Source: Pseudomonas putida (GTDB lineage: Bacteria; Pseudomonadota; Gammaproteobacteria; Pseudomonadales; Pseudomonadaceae). Taken from it: a DNA stretch of 64,000 nucleotides. The notes below the pieces were generated by a model, which was not told where the DNA came from, did no database searches, and was given only the letters and a program-made list of their open reading frames with translations. This document shows positions 32,220-40,903 of the stretch, one piece after another; position 1 is the stretch's first letter, and each line of letters opens with the position of its first letter. Location of the stretch: positions 1,736,001-1,800,000 of the forward strand of contig NZ_MINI01000038.1 of assembly GCF_002906855.1 (NCBI RefSeq). The letters run 5' to 3'. A program made the translations under genes and the position numbers.

Positions 32220-34358
32220 TCAGAAGCTTACAGACGCCGACAACCGCGCCGTCCGCGGCGCCCCCTGGAACAGGTAGTTGTCGCCCAGGTAGTCTCCCAC
32301 ATCACGCCAGTAGCGTTTGTCGAAAACGTTATCCACCGTCAGCCGCAGCACGGTGTCATACCCACCGAGCTGTGTGCGGTAGCGGCTACCGATATCGAAC
32401 ACGGCGTACCCACCCACCTCGACGTTGCCAGCCTGGCTCGCATACTTGCTGGCGCTGTAGCGCGCCCCGCCGAGCAAGGCCAGGCCGGGTACTGGCAGGC
32501 TGTACTCGGCATGCAGGGCCGCGCGCAGTCGCGGCACGTTGATCGCCTGATGGCCCTCATAGGCATCGGTGCCGCTGTCCTGCACCCGGGCGCGAATCGC
32601 CGCAGCGCTTGCCTGAAGCTGCAGATTGGAGGTTGCCCAGCCGCTGGCGCCGAGTTCCAGGCCGATGTTCTTCTGCTGGCCGTGCTGCACATAGGTGAAG
32701 CTGCCGTCGCCTTCTGGGCGTGCGTACTGGTAGGCCTGGCGGATCTGGAACAGCGCGGCGGTGAAACTCATGCCATGCCAGTCACGCTTGATGCCCAGCT
32801 CCAATTGGTGGGAGAGGGTAGGGGCGAGTATCTCGGCCGCGTTGCTGGCGTACCAGGGTGCTGTGCCGCCCGCCGACAACCCCTTGGCGTAGCTGGCATA
32901 CAGCGTGGTGTCGGGGCGTGGTTTGTAGATCAACGCGGCATTGGGCAGCAGCTGGTATTGCCGGGTATGGCGCCCGGCCACGCCGTTCTCGTCCCAGGTT
33001 TTTTCGTCCAGGCGCACTTCGCGGGCGCCCAGCACGGTCTGCCATTGCTCGTTGAAACTGATGCGGTCGCTGACGAACAGGCCGTACTGGCGGCTGTCCA
33101 GGCGCTTTTCGCTGGCACCGACCGGCTTGTCCGACGGCGCCACGGCCGGCGCGCCGGTATAGATGTTGCCGCTGCCGACCAGCTCGTTGTAATAGGGGCG
33201 CTGGTCGAGCGTGCGGCGTTGGGCGCTGCTGCCCACGGTCAGGTCGTGCTGCACACCCAGTGCGTCGAAATGGCCTTTGAGCATGGCTTGGGCTTCATCG
33301 GTGCGGCGGGTATCGTCGGGGCTGCGGAAGTCATAGATGTCGTAGTCGCCTTCGGGGCTGAAATGCGACTGCCTGCCGCCCTCGCTACCCCAGGCGAACG
33401 CACTGTAGTCGTCGATCACCACCTTGCTGTGCGATGCACTCAGGGTGCTGGTCCAGGCCTCGTTGAAGCGGTATTCGAAGCGCCCGCCCAGGTTCAGCGA
33501 ATCGTTCTGCACAGGCTTCGCCCAGTGCTGGTAGGCCAGGCGGTCGCTCGGGTCGATGCCATGGGGCAATTCGCTGCCGCCCAACAACTGATAGCCCGGC
33601 ACCGACCGCTGTTCGCGGTGCTGGTACTCGGCATCGAGCTGCAAGGTGGCGTCGGGGTTGATCTGCCAGTCGAAGGCCAGCGAGGCAAAGTCGCGCTTGC
33701 CGTCGGCATGGTCGACGTAGGAACGGATGTCCTCGTGGGCGAGGTTGGCGCGCAGGCCGAACTGCCGCTCACCGCCGAACCAGCCGCCGAGGTCGGTGGC
33801 CAAGTAGCGCTCGCCTTGGGCGTTGGTCGAAACCGTCACGCTGCGCACGTCGGCGGCGCGCTTGGTCACGTAGTTGATCAGCCCGCCCGGCTCGGACACG
33901 CCGCTCTGCAGCCCGGAAAGGCCCTTGAGCAGCTCGACTTGCTGCTTGTTCTCCAGTGCCACGTTCTGCTCGCCGGCGATGGTCTGGCCGTTGATGCGGT
34001 AACTGCTGGCGGCGTTGAGCTCGAAGCCGCGCACATTGAAGTTTTCGTAGTAACCGATCGGGGCATAGCTTTCGCCCACCGAGGCGTCACTTTGCAGCAC
34101 TTCGCTGAGCAGGCGGACCTGGCGGTCTTCCAGCAGTTGCTGGCTGAACACGCTGACCGAGGCCGGGGTGTCGAGCAAGGGTGCAGGCTGGAAGCCGCCG
34201 ACCGAGGCCTCGCGCGCCTGGTAGCCTTCATCGTCGTAAGTGTCGGACACCTGCACCGGGGCCAGTTCCAGGCTGTCTTCGGCCAGGCCATGAGGGCTGT
34301 GCAGGGCCAGGCCCAGGCTGAGCAGGCTCAGGGGCAGGTGAGGGCGAAGCAGAGACAT
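32220..34358 (-). CDS. TonB-dependent siderophore-receptor-like outer-membrane protein
   Basis: A 712-residue receptor. A signal peptide (about residues 1-26) is followed by a TonB box-like LAPVQVSD, a plug domain (VSVFSQQLLEDRQ, NFNVRGFELN, VELLKGLSGLQSG, GGLINYVTKR) and a beta-barrel ending in the outer-membrane signature RLSASVSF with terminal Phe. The plug matches the FhuA/FpvA-type siderophore group. No STN signalling domain is present, so it does not appear to drive a sigma/anti-sigma pair. No siderophore synthesis or periplasmic transport genes are adjacent, and no clear Fur box was found upstream. Confidence 0.9.
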   Translation of the reverse strand: MSLLRPHLPLSLLSLGLALHSPHGLAEDSLELAPVQVSDTYDDEGYQAREASVGGFQPAPLLDTPASVSVFSQQLLEDRQVRLLSEVLQSDASVGESYAPIGYYENFNVRGFELNAASSYRINGQTIAGEQNVALENKQQVELLKGLSGLQSGVSEPGGLINYVTKRAADVRSVTVSTNAQGERYLATDLGGWFGGERQFGLRANLAHEDIRSYVDHADGKRDFASLAFDWQINPDATLQLDAEYQHREQRSVPGYQLLGGSELPHGIDPSDRLAYQHWAKPVQNDSLNLGGRFEYRFNEAWTSTLSASHSKVVIDDYSAFAWGSEGGRQSHFSPEGDYDIYDFRSPDDTRRTDEAQAMLKGHFDALGVQHDLTVGSSAQRRTLDQRPYYNELVGSGNIYTGAPAVAPSDKPVGASEKRLDSRQYGLFVSDRISFNEQWQTVLGAREVRLDEKTWDENGVAGRHTRQYQLLPNAALIYKPRPDTTLYASYAKGLSAGGTAPWYASNAAEILAPTLSHQLELGIKRDWHGMSFTAALFQIRQAYQYARPEGDGSFTYVQHGQQKNIGLELGASGWATSNLQLQASAAAIRARVQDSGTDAYEGHQAINVPRLRAALHAEYSLPVPGLALLGGARYSASKYASQAGNVEVGGYAVFDIGSRYRTQLGGYDTVLRLTVDNVFDKRYWRDVGDYLGDNYLFQGAPRTARLSASVSF

Positions 34359-34390
34359 GCAGAGGGCGTCCTTGGGGCGAAGACCGCGCA

Positions 34391-34422
34391 GGCCCTTTCG
34401 CGGGTAAACCCGCGAAAGGGCC
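34391..34422. repeat. REP hairpin upstream of the TonB receptor
   Basis: GGCCCTTTCGCGGGT / ACCCGCGAAAGGGCC form a perfect 15-bp inverted repeat around AA. It lies in the leader or promoter region of the receptor, which is unusual for REPs (most follow gene ends). Confidence 0.85.
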
Positions 34423-34475
34423 GGAACAGACAGAAAAAAAGCCGCTATCTTAGCAGGCCCAGGCCCTGCAGGGGC

Positions 34476-34856
34476 TCAGTCAGCAGTTGCCGGGCGGCGA
34501 TGCTGGCGCCAGGTGTGGTCGATCTTCGACCAGGTCTTGCCATCGGTAATGGCCATCAGCTTGCGGCCATCCTTGAAGGTGGCCAGGAAGGTGGCTTCTT
34601 CCTCCTTGCCGCCCAGCCAGAGCCCGGCCAGCAGGCCCACCGGGCCGGCCACCAGCGCCCCGGCCACGCCCCAGCCAAGGGCGGTGCCCAGGCTACGGCT
34701 GGACTCCAGGCTGGCCAGGCGCAGGTCAGCGATACGGGCCAGGGAAATCCGCTCGCCGGGTGAAGGGCTGCGCGGGGTCTTGAGTGTGAGCGATCCATTG
34801 CGAAACTCGCCTTCACCTTGCAAGAAATCGCCGGATTGCACCGTGAGTCTTGTCAT
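34476..34856 (-). CDS. Glycine-zipper hypothetical protein
   Basis: A 126-residue protein of no recognised family. The N-terminal half is beta-rich (MTRLTVQSGDFLQGEGEF). A glycine-rich hydrophobic segment (GWGVAGALVAGPVGLLAGLWLGG, given in part; about residues 61-83) could insert in the membrane. It ends in a charged tail with ATFKDGRKLMAITD. No signal peptide is visible. It stands alone between the TonB receptor and an MFS gene. Confidence 0.65.
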   Translation of the reverse strand: MTRLTVQSGDFLQGEGEFRNGSLTLKTPRSPSPGERISLARIADLRLASLESSRSLGTALGWGVAGALVAGPVGLLAGLWLGGKEEEATFLATFKDGRKLMAITDGKTWSKIDHTWRQHRRPATAD

Positions 34857-34975
34857 TGATTCATCCTGTCAGTGAAAGGTCCTTGACCAGCGCCTACTGA
34901 GCGCCGCCTGGGCAGGCAAGTCAACGGCCAGGCGACGGAGGGTAATGCGGTGGGTTGTCGCGCTCAGTGATGCCT

Positions 34976-36157
34976 TCAGGCTAGCTGTGCGGCGGCCTTG
35001 CGCTGCGCCAGGCCCCATACCACCAGGGCCAGAGTGCCGATCACCAGGCCTGCCACCACGATGCCCATCCACCCTTGGCGCTGGAACAGCTGTGTGCCCA
35101 GCAACGAGCCTAGCGCACCGCCGATGAAGTAGCAGGTGATGTACCCGGCATTCAGCCGCGTACGGGCTTCAGGTCGCAGGGCGATCACCGCATTCTGGTT
35201 GCTCACGTGCACCAGCTGCACGGCCAGGTCCAGGACCAGCACACCCACCAGCAAGGCCAGCAGCGAGCTTTCGGCAAAGCCCAGCGGGATCCACGACAAC
35301 AGCAGCGCCACCAGGCCAACCGTGGTGCCCAGCGAGCCTTTGCCGCGGTCGGCCAGGCGCCCGGCCCAGTTGGCCGCCAGCGCACCGGCCGCTCCGGCCA
35401 GGCCGAACAGGCCGATGGCCGCGTCGGAGTAGTGGTACGGCCCGCTGGCCAGCAGGAATGCCAGCGGTGTCCAGAACAGTGCGAAGAGGCTGAACGCCAG
35501 CAGGCCGAGCAGCGAGCGCAGGCGCAGCACCGGCTCTTCGATGAACAGGCGGAACACCGAGCCGATCAGCGCCGGGTACTTGAGGCCGGCATGGCTATTG
35601 TGTTCGGGCAGGTTGCGGTACAGCGCCAACGCCGTGAGCGCCATCAGCACGGCGGCCAGCACATAGATGCTGCGCCAGCCGCCCAGCTCGGCCATGAAGC
35701 CGGCAGCGGTACGCGCCAGCAGGATGCCCAGCAGCAGCCCGCTCATCAAGGTGCCCACGGCGCGACCGCGCTGATGCGGCTCGCTCAGGGTGGCGGCCAT
35801 CGGCACGAGGATCTGCGCCACCACCGAGAACAGGCCGGTGAGCGAGGTGCCGAGCAGCAACCAGGGCAGGCTCGGGGCACAGGCGCTGATGACCAGGCCC
35901 AGGGTGGAGATGGCCGTCATCACCACGATCAGCCGGCGCTGTTCGAACAGATCGCCCAGCGGCGCCAGCAGCAACAGGCCGGCGCCATAGCTCAGTTGCG
36001 CGGCAATGACGATGCTGCCGGCACTGGCGGTACTCAGGCCAAACTGTTGCGCAATGCTGTGCAGCAGCGGTTGGGCATAGTAGTTGCTGGCCACGGCAAG
36101 GCCGGTGGCCGTGGCCATCAGCAGGATCATGGCGCGGCTCAGGGAGGGGGATTTCAT
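34976..36157 (-). CDS. MFS transporter
   Basis: A 393-residue major facilitator with 12 hydrophobic segments. It opens MILLMATATGLAVASNYYAQPLL, the start typical of the YbcL/YdhP-like efflux-type group, and has the loop LAPLGDLFEQRRLI as a modified family motif. A conserved NQNAVIALRPEARTRLNAGY segment lies near residue 325. Substrate unknown. An SDR gene lies upstream on the same strand, 136 bases away behind a palindrome, so shared transcription is uncertain. Confidence 0.87.
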   Translation of the reverse strand: MKSPSLSRAMILLMATATGLAVASNYYAQPLLHSIAQQFGLSTASAGSIVIAAQLSYGAGLLLLAPLGDLFEQRRLIVVMTAISTLGLVISACAPSLPWLLLGTSLTGLFSVVAQILVPMAATLSEPHQRGRAVGTLMSGLLLGILLARTAAGFMAELGGWRSIYVLAAVLMALTALALYRNLPEHNSHAGLKYPALIGSVFRLFIEEPVLRLRSLLGLLAFSLFALFWTPLAFLLASGPYHYSDAAIGLFGLAGAAGALAANWAGRLADRGKGSLGTTVGLVALLLSWIPLGFAESSLLALLVGVLVLDLAVQLVHVSNQNAVIALRPEARTRLNAGYITCYFIGGALGSLLGTQLFQRQGWMGIVVAGLVIGTLALVVWGLAQRKAAAQLA

Positions 36158-36210
36158 GAGATTCTCGTTTGGTGCTGGGGGTGTTCGTCGGTGATTTTGT
36201 GGCGCCTGTC

Positions 36211-36242
36211 AGATCGAGCGCCGCCCGCGCGGCGCTCGATCT
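36211..36242. repeat. GATCGAGCGCCGC-type palindrome
   Basis: AGATCGAGCGCCGC / GCGGCGCTCGATCT form a perfect 14-bp inverted repeat around CCGC. The left arm and centre are identical to the outer part of the element at 1143-1364, so the two belong to one repeat family. Confidence 0.82.
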
Positions 36243-36293
36243 TTGCACCAGCATAAAATTCAAGCCGTGCACGTTGCCGCCTTTATACAACCC

Positions 36294-37043
36294 TCAAGCC
36301 GCAAACCCACCATCGGCCAACAAGCTGGCTCCAGTGATGTAACCCGCCTCGGGCCCTGCGAGGTAGGCCACGAAGCTGGCAATCTCGTCCGCCTGCCCGT
36401 ACCGCCCGATGGCCATCAGCGGAATCAGGCTTTCGGCAAACTCGCCACTGGCCGGGTTCATGTCGGTGTCCACCGGCCCTGGCTGCACGTTGTTCACGGT
36501 AATCCCCTGCGGCCCCAGATCCCGGGCCATGCCCTTGGTCAGGCCGACCAGCGCTGACTTGCTCATGGCATACGGGGCGCCACCGGCAAACGGCATGCGT
36601 TCGGCATTGGTGCTGCCGATGTTGATGATGCGCCCCCCTTGGCCCATATACCGGGCAGCAGCCTGGCTGGCGACGAACACGCTGCGCACATTGACCGCGA
36701 GGGTGCGGTCGAAGTCCGCCAGGTCGAACTCGGCCAGCGGCGCAACCGCCAGTACGCCGGCGTTGTTGACCAGGATATCGAGGCGGCCGAAGGCCTTGAA
36801 GGCGTCGTCCACCGCCAGCTGCAAGGCGGCGGCGTCGGCACTGTCGGCGCGCAGGGCCAGGGCCTGGCCGCCAGCGGCCTTGATTTCGTCGGCCAGCGCT
36901 TCGGCTGGGCCGGCGGAGCTGACGTAGGTGAAGGCGACGTGTGCGCCTTCGTGGGCCAGGCGCCGCACGATGGCTGCGCCGATACCGCGCGAACCGCCTT
37001 GGACGAAGGCGACTTTGCCTTCGAGGGTAAGTTTCTTGGACAT
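36294..37043 (-). CDS. Short-chain dehydrogenase/reductase
   Basis: A 249-residue classical SDR, like 3-oxoacyl-ACP reductases. It has GGSRGIG in the cofactor loop (the usual Thr is Gln, VQGGSRG), NNAG near residue 92, catalytic Ser in NIGSTNAE, and Tyr/Lys in PYAMSKSAL. The C-terminus ends LADGGFAA. The cofactor strand FTYVSSA suggests NADP. It is divergent from a LysR gene with a palindromic site in between, and is the likely target of that regulator. Confidence 0.9.
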   Translation of the reverse strand: MSKKLTLEGKVAFVQGGSRGIGAAIVRRLAHEGAHVAFTYVSSAGPAEALADEIKAAGGQALALRADSADAAALQLAVDDAFKAFGRLDILVNNAGVLAVAPLAEFDLADFDRTLAVNVRSVFVASQAAARYMGQGGRIINIGSTNAERMPFAGGAPYAMSKSALVGLTKGMARDLGPQGITVNNVQPGPVDTDMNPASGEFAESLIPLMAIGRYGQADEIASFVAYLAGPEAGYITGASLLADGGFAA

Positions 37044-37107
37044 GCTGATCTCCTGCTGGAAGCAAGGCCGGATGCCTTGGATGGACGCAGTATCGACCGA
37101 TGATTAC

Positions 37108-37138
37108 CTGCTGATAAGATGGCAATCACTATCAGCAG
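37108..37138. promoter_or_regulatory. Likely LysR operator between SDR and LysR genes
   Basis: CTGCTGATA and TATCAGCAG form a perfect 9-bp inverted repeat separated by 13 bases. The site lies 65 bases from the SDR start and 23 from the LysR start, a usual LysR arrangement for control of both genes. Confidence 0.7.
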
Positions 37139-37160
37139 AGTAAACCTTTGGTTGGCAATC

Positions 37161-38105
37161 ATGGCCATGGAGTCTTTCAACGCCCTCGAGTGTTTCATTC
37201 GAAGCGCCGAGGTGGGCAGTTTCGCCGAAGCGGCCCGGCGCCTGAGCATCACCCCGGCGGCAGTGGGCAAGCACGTTGCCCAGCTGGAAGCGCGCCTCGG
37301 GGTGCGGCTGTTCCAGCGTAGTACGCGAAAGCTGACTTTGACCGAGGCCGGGCAGCGATTTCTGGGCGAGGTGAGCGACAGCTTTCGCACCATCCAGTAC
37401 GCCGTGGCCAACCTGGCCAGCGCCGAGGGTCAGCCGGCCGGGTTGCTGCGGGTGAGCATGGGCACCGTGTTCGGCCGCCTGTACGTGCTGCCGCTGCTGG
37501 GTGAGTTTCTGCGCCGCTACCCGGCGATCACCCCGGACTGGCATTTCGACAACCGCCAGGTAGACCTGATCGGTCAGGGCTTCGATGCGGCCATTGGCGG
37601 TGGTTTCGAGCTGCCGTTGGGCGTCGTGGCGCGCAAGCTGACCCCCGCGCATCGGGTGCTGGTGGCGGCGCCTGCGTACATGGACCGGCATGCCGCTATC
37701 GACAGCCCTGAGGTGCTGCAGCGCCACGACGGGATTCTGATCCGTTCCCCGCAGACCGGGCGGGTACGCACCTGGCCCTTGACCAGTCGTTGGCAGGAAC
37801 AGCAGCCGTTGCTGTTGCGCCAGGCGATGACCATGAGCGATTCAGATGCGGCGTGTGCAGTAGCGCAGCAGGGGTTGGGGATTGCCCTGGTCAGCTTGCC
37901 GTTTGCCGTACCCTACCTGGAGGCCGGGCAGCTGCAGCGGGTGTTGCCGGACTGGTATGTGGATGATGGGCATATCAGCTTGTATTACGCCGAGCACAAG
38001 CTGTTGCCGGGCAAGACCCGGGCGTTCATCGACTTTGTGGTGGAGCAGTTTGCCTGCCGAGGGTTGGCGACTCGTTTCGATGCCTTGGCATGTCAGGCAA
38101 CATAG
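37161..38105 (+). CDS. LysR-family transcriptional regulator
   Basis: A 314-residue regulator. The N-terminal winged helix covers about residues 1-65 (FIRSAEVGSFAEAARRLSIT, LEARLGVRLFQRSTRKLTLT). The effector domain follows, with LLRVSMGTVFGRLYVLPLL and DAAIGGGFELP. It belongs to the aromatic/multi-role group without a catabolic signature. Start is ATG 37161 or 37167. An ATG at 37119 is excluded because it lies inside the operator. It probably controls the divergent SDR. Its 3' end overlaps the convergent Gre-family gene by 13 bases. Confidence 0.89.
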   Translation: MAMESFNALECFIRSAEVGSFAEAARRLSITPAAVGKHVAQLEARLGVRLFQRSTRKLTLTEAGQRFLGEVSDSFRTIQYAVANLASAEGQPAGLLRVSMGTVFGRLYVLPLLGEFLRRYPAITPDWHFDNRQVDLIGQGFDAAIGGGFELPLGVVARKLTPAHRVLVAAPAYMDRHAAIDSPEVLQRHDGILIRSPQTGRVRTWPLTSRWQEQQPLLLRQAMTMSDSDAACAVAQQGLGIALVSLPFAVPYLEAGQLQRVLPDWYVDDGHISLYYAEHKLLPGKTRAFIDFVVEQFACRGLATRFDALACQAT

Positions 38106-38563
38106 ATTACGTAGAATACCTGGGTGCCAAGACTTATTTCGTCATCGACTTTCTTGCCCACCAGTTGCTGTCCCAATGGCGAACGCGGGGTGATCACGGT
38201 AACCAGGTCATCCCCCTCGCCAATCTTCAACCCGGCCGCCTCTGGCCCGAGAAACAATAACCGCCGCCCGCCATCTTCATCTTCCAGCGTCACCAGATTG
38301 CTCACCTGTACCCCTCGCGACGGGTCATACTCGCGCAGCAGCAATTGCTGGTAAGTCAGCAGCGCCTGGCGAATCTCGGCTGTGCGCCGCGCCTGCCCGG
38401 TGGCCAGGTACGACGCTTCCAGCCCCAGGGTGTCGTACTTGTTCTCGGCGATGTTCTCTTCGGCAGTAGCCGCCTCGTAGGCGGTCTGGGCCGCACGGCG
38501 CAACACCTCCATGTCGGTTTCCAGGGCCGCGACGATACGCTTGAGCAGGGTGGCCTTGTCCAT
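38093..38563 (-). CDS. GreA/GreB-family transcript-cleavage-factor-like protein
   Basis: A 156-residue two-domain protein. The N-terminal half is a helical hairpin with AEENIAENKYDTLGLEASYL at its tip; acidic residues there could reach the polymerase catalytic site, as in Gre factors. The C-terminal half is an FKBP-like beta domain (DLVTVITPRSPLGQQLVGKK, DEISLGTQVFYVIYV). It may modify RNA polymerase, but the ENKYDT tip differs from classical GreA and GreB. It follows a membrane protein gene with a 2-base gap (coupled translation) and converges on the LysR gene. Confidence 0.8.
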   Translation of the reverse strand: MDKATLLKRIVAALETDMEVLRRAAQTAYEAATAEENIAENKYDTLGLEASYLATGQARRTAEIRQALLTYQQLLLREYDPSRGVQVSNLVTLEDEDGGRRLLFLGPEAAGLKIGEGDDLVTVITPRSPLGQQLVGKKVDDEISLGTQVFYVIYVA

Positions 38564-38565
38564 GG

Positions 38566-38964
38566 TCAGTAGCAGAACTCCAGTACGTTGGCCTGGCTCT
38601 TGTCGGTAGGCGCGGTGCGGTTCTGCGACAGCCAGAACTGGCACTTGGGGCTGTTGAGGTTGCGCGGGTTGCCTTGGGCGGCCTCGGCGGCCTGCTGCAC
38701 TTCCTGCTTGTGCAGGATGTCCTTGTAGCGCTCGAACATCTCGCTTTGCGCGTCCACCGGCTGGGCGGGTGCAGTCGTCGGTGCCGGCTTGCTGTAGGCC
38801 GGTGCCACAGCCTGGGCCACGGGCTCAACCTGTTCTGGCCACAGTTGCAGGGCCAGCCACAGGCTCAGGGCAATCGCCACGGCGCCGAGCCACAGGCCAA
38901 AGGCCACGCAGAAAATCAGTTGCAGCGGTTTGAGGGTGATCTTCAGTTCACGGTGGCGGGGCAT
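38566..38964 (-). CDS. Conserved single-helix membrane protein
   Basis: A 132-residue protein not recognised. A basic N-terminus (MPRHRELKITLKP) leads into one membrane helix at about residues 15-42, then a proline- and alanine-rich linker (KPAPTTAPAQPV). A conserved C-terminal part has SPKCQFWLSQNR and ends FCY, giving two cysteines that could pair in the periplasm. CAGGAGG precedes the ATG. The TGA lies 2 bases before the ATG of the Gre-family gene. Confidence 0.7.
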   Translation of the reverse strand: MPRHRELKITLKPLQLIFCVAFGLWLGAVAIALSLWLALQLWPEQVEPVAQAVAPAYSKPAPTTAPAQPVDAQSEMFERYKDILHKQEVQQAAEAAQGNPRNLNSPKCQFWLSQNRTAPTDKSQANVLEFCY

Positions 38965-39095
38965 GGCGGCCTCCTGGCAGGGCGGGCGAAGGGGCCATTG
39001 TCGCATGGCGCTGGCGCTTTTTTCCGTGTGGTGCTTTTGTCGACGACAATTTATCCGCAGAATTCGCGGTTTTCGCGCAGGGCGAGGCAGGGCAC

Positions 39096-40229
39096 ATGAA
39101 AACCACTTGGGACATTTTCTGCAGCGTCGTCGACAACTATGGCGATATCGGTGTGACCTGGCGCCTGGCTCGGCAGCTGGTGGCCGAGCACAACCTGGCG
39201 GTGCGCCTGTGGGTGGACGACCTGGATGCCTTCGTGCCGTTGTGCCCGGGTGCCGATGCCAGTGCCGCACAGCAATGGCAGCAAAATGTCGACGTGCGCT
39301 TGTGGCCTGCCGACTGGCAGCCCGTCGAGCCTGCCGACGTGGTGATCGGGGCCTTTGCCTGCCAGTTGCCGGCAGCTTACGTAGAAGCGATGCGCGCGCG
39401 CACGGCGCCGGTGCTGTGGCTGAACCTCGAATACCTCAGCGCCGAGGACTGGGTCGAAGGCTGCCATGGCTTGCCATCGCCCCAGCCCAATGGCCTGCGC
39501 AAGGTGTTCTTCTTCCCAGGCTTCACCGACAAGACCGGCGGGCTATTGCGCGAGGCCAGCCTGCTGCCGCGCCGGCAAGCCTTCGAGCAGTCGGCCGAAG
39601 CGCGTGCGGCATTCCTCCAGGGCCTGGGCGTGCAGGTGCAGCCTGGTGCACTGCTGATGTCGCTGTTCGCTTACGAAAACGGCCAACTGGGCGGTTGGCT
39701 CGATGCGCTGGCCGAGGATGCCGAGCCGGTTCACCTGCTGGTCCCGCAAGGGCGCATTCTCGGCGACCTGGGCGCCTGGCTGGGTGAGCAACAGTTGCAG
39801 CCGGGCGATGTGCACCAGCGCGGCACGTTGACCGTGCAGATCCTGCCGTTCATCAGCCAGGACGATTATGACCGCTTGCTGTGGAGCTGCGATTTCAACG
39901 CGGTGCGGGGGGAAGATTCGTTCGTGCGCGCCCAGTGGGCTGGCCGGCCGATGCTGTGGCACATCTATGTGCAGGACGAAAATGCCCACTGGGAAAAACT
40001 CGAAGCCTTCCTCGCGCATTATCGACAGGGCTTGTCGGACGAGGCCAGCGAGGCGCTGATGGCATTGTGGCGTGCCTGGAACATGGACCGCGACATGCAC
40101 GCGGCCTGGCAAGGCGCCCGCAAACACTGGGCGGAACTGCAACAGCACGCCGCTGAATGGGCCGTGAGTCAAGCCGCTCGGCCGGACCTTGCCAAGGCGC
40201 TGGTACAGTTTTACCGAAATTGGCTATGA
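39096..40229 (+). CDS. earP: EF-P arginine rhamnosyltransferase
   Basis: EarP transfers rhamnose from dTDP-rhamnose to Arg32 of elongation factor P, activating it for polyproline translation. The 377-residue protein has a GT-B fold. The catalytic Asp13 and Asp17 are present in VVDNYGDIGVTW. The C-terminal nucleotide-sugar site has Arg271 and Glu273 (NAVRGEDSF) and Tyr291 (WHIYVQ), all at the numbers reported for P. putida EarP. The target gene efp follows 48 bases later on the same strand. Confidence 0.96.
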   Translation: MKTTWDIFCSVVDNYGDIGVTWRLARQLVAEHNLAVRLWVDDLDAFVPLCPGADASAAQQWQQNVDVRLWPADWQPVEPADVVIGAFACQLPAAYVEAMRARTAPVLWLNLEYLSAEDWVEGCHGLPSPQPNGLRKVFFFPGFTDKTGGLLREASLLPRRQAFEQSAEARAAFLQGLGVQVQPGALLMSLFAYENGQLGGWLDALAEDAEPVHLLVPQGRILGDLGAWLGEQQLQPGDVHQRGTLTVQILPFISQDDYDRLLWSCDFNAVRGEDSFVRAQWAGRPMLWHIYVQDENAHWEKLEAFLAHYRQGLSDEASEALMALWRAWNMDRDMHAAWQGARKHWAELQQHAAEWAVSQAARPDLAKALVQFYRNWL

Positions 40230-40277
40230 TATGCGGCCTCGATTTTTATAAATCCATCCAGATTCGGATACTTCGTA

Positions 40278-40847
40278 ATGAAAACTGGTAAAGAACTGAA
40301 ACCCGGTACCGTACTGCGGATCGACAACGACCCGTGGCTGGTTCAGAAAGCCGAGTTCACCAAGTCGGGTCGCAACAGCGCGATCATGAAGACCAAGCTG
40401 AAAAACCTGCTGACCGGCTACAAGACCGAAACCGTCTACGGTGCAGACGACAAGCTGGACGACGTGATCCTGGATCGCAAAGAAGCGACCCTGTCGTTCA
40501 TCAACGGTGACGAATACACCTTCATGGACACCACCGACTACACCATGTATGAGCTGAACGCCGAGGACATCGAAGCCGTTCTGCCGTACATCGAAGAAGG
40601 CATGGAAGACGTCTGCGAAGCCGTGTTCTTCGAAGGCCGTCTGGTATCGGTTGAACTGCCGACCACCATCAGCCGTCAGGTTGTCTACACCGAGAACGCT
40701 GCTCGCGGCGACACCTCGGGCAAGGTCATGAAGCCTGCCAAGCTGAAGAACGGTACCGAGATCTCGGTTGCCGACTTCATCCAGATCGACGAGTGGATCG
40801 ACATCGACACTCGCGACAACAGCTTCAAAGGCCGCTCCAAGAAGTAA
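40278..40847 (+). CDS. efp: Elongation factor P
   Basis: EF-P binds between the P and E sites and rescues ribosomes stalled at consecutive prolines. The 189-residue protein has the three usual beta domains. Arg32, in the loop KSGRNSA, is the position rhamnosylated by EarP; the lysine used in the EpmA type is absent. The C-terminus ends DTRDNSFKGRSKK. The transcript may start at a TATGAT box at 40225-40230 within the end of earP, or continue from earP. A strong terminator follows. Confidence 0.97.
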   Translation: MKTGKELKPGTVLRIDNDPWLVQKAEFTKSGRNSAIMKTKLKNLLTGYKTETVYGADDKLDDVILDRKEATLSFINGDEYTFMDTTDYTMYELNAEDIEAVLPYIEEGMEDVCEAVFFEGRLVSVELPTTISRQVVYTENAARGDTSGKVMKPAKLKNGTEISVADFIQIDEWIDIDTRDNSFKGRSKK

Positions 40848-40864
40848 TCCTTCTTGCGAAACGC

Positions 40865-40892
40865 AAAAACCCGGCCTTGGCCGGGTTTTTTT
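40865..40892 (+). terminator. Terminator after efp
   Basis: AAAAACCCGGCC, tt, GGCCGGGTTTTTTT: a 12-bp stem with T-tract 17 bases after the efp stop. Confidence 0.95.
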
Positions 40893-40903
40893 GTGCCTGT
40901 GAT

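Noticed and set aside
32127..34763. Plus-strand frame of about 878 codons
   Set aside because: It is antisense to the TonB receptor, which has a signal peptide, plug motifs and the expected terminal Phe. The frame is a GC-bias shadow.
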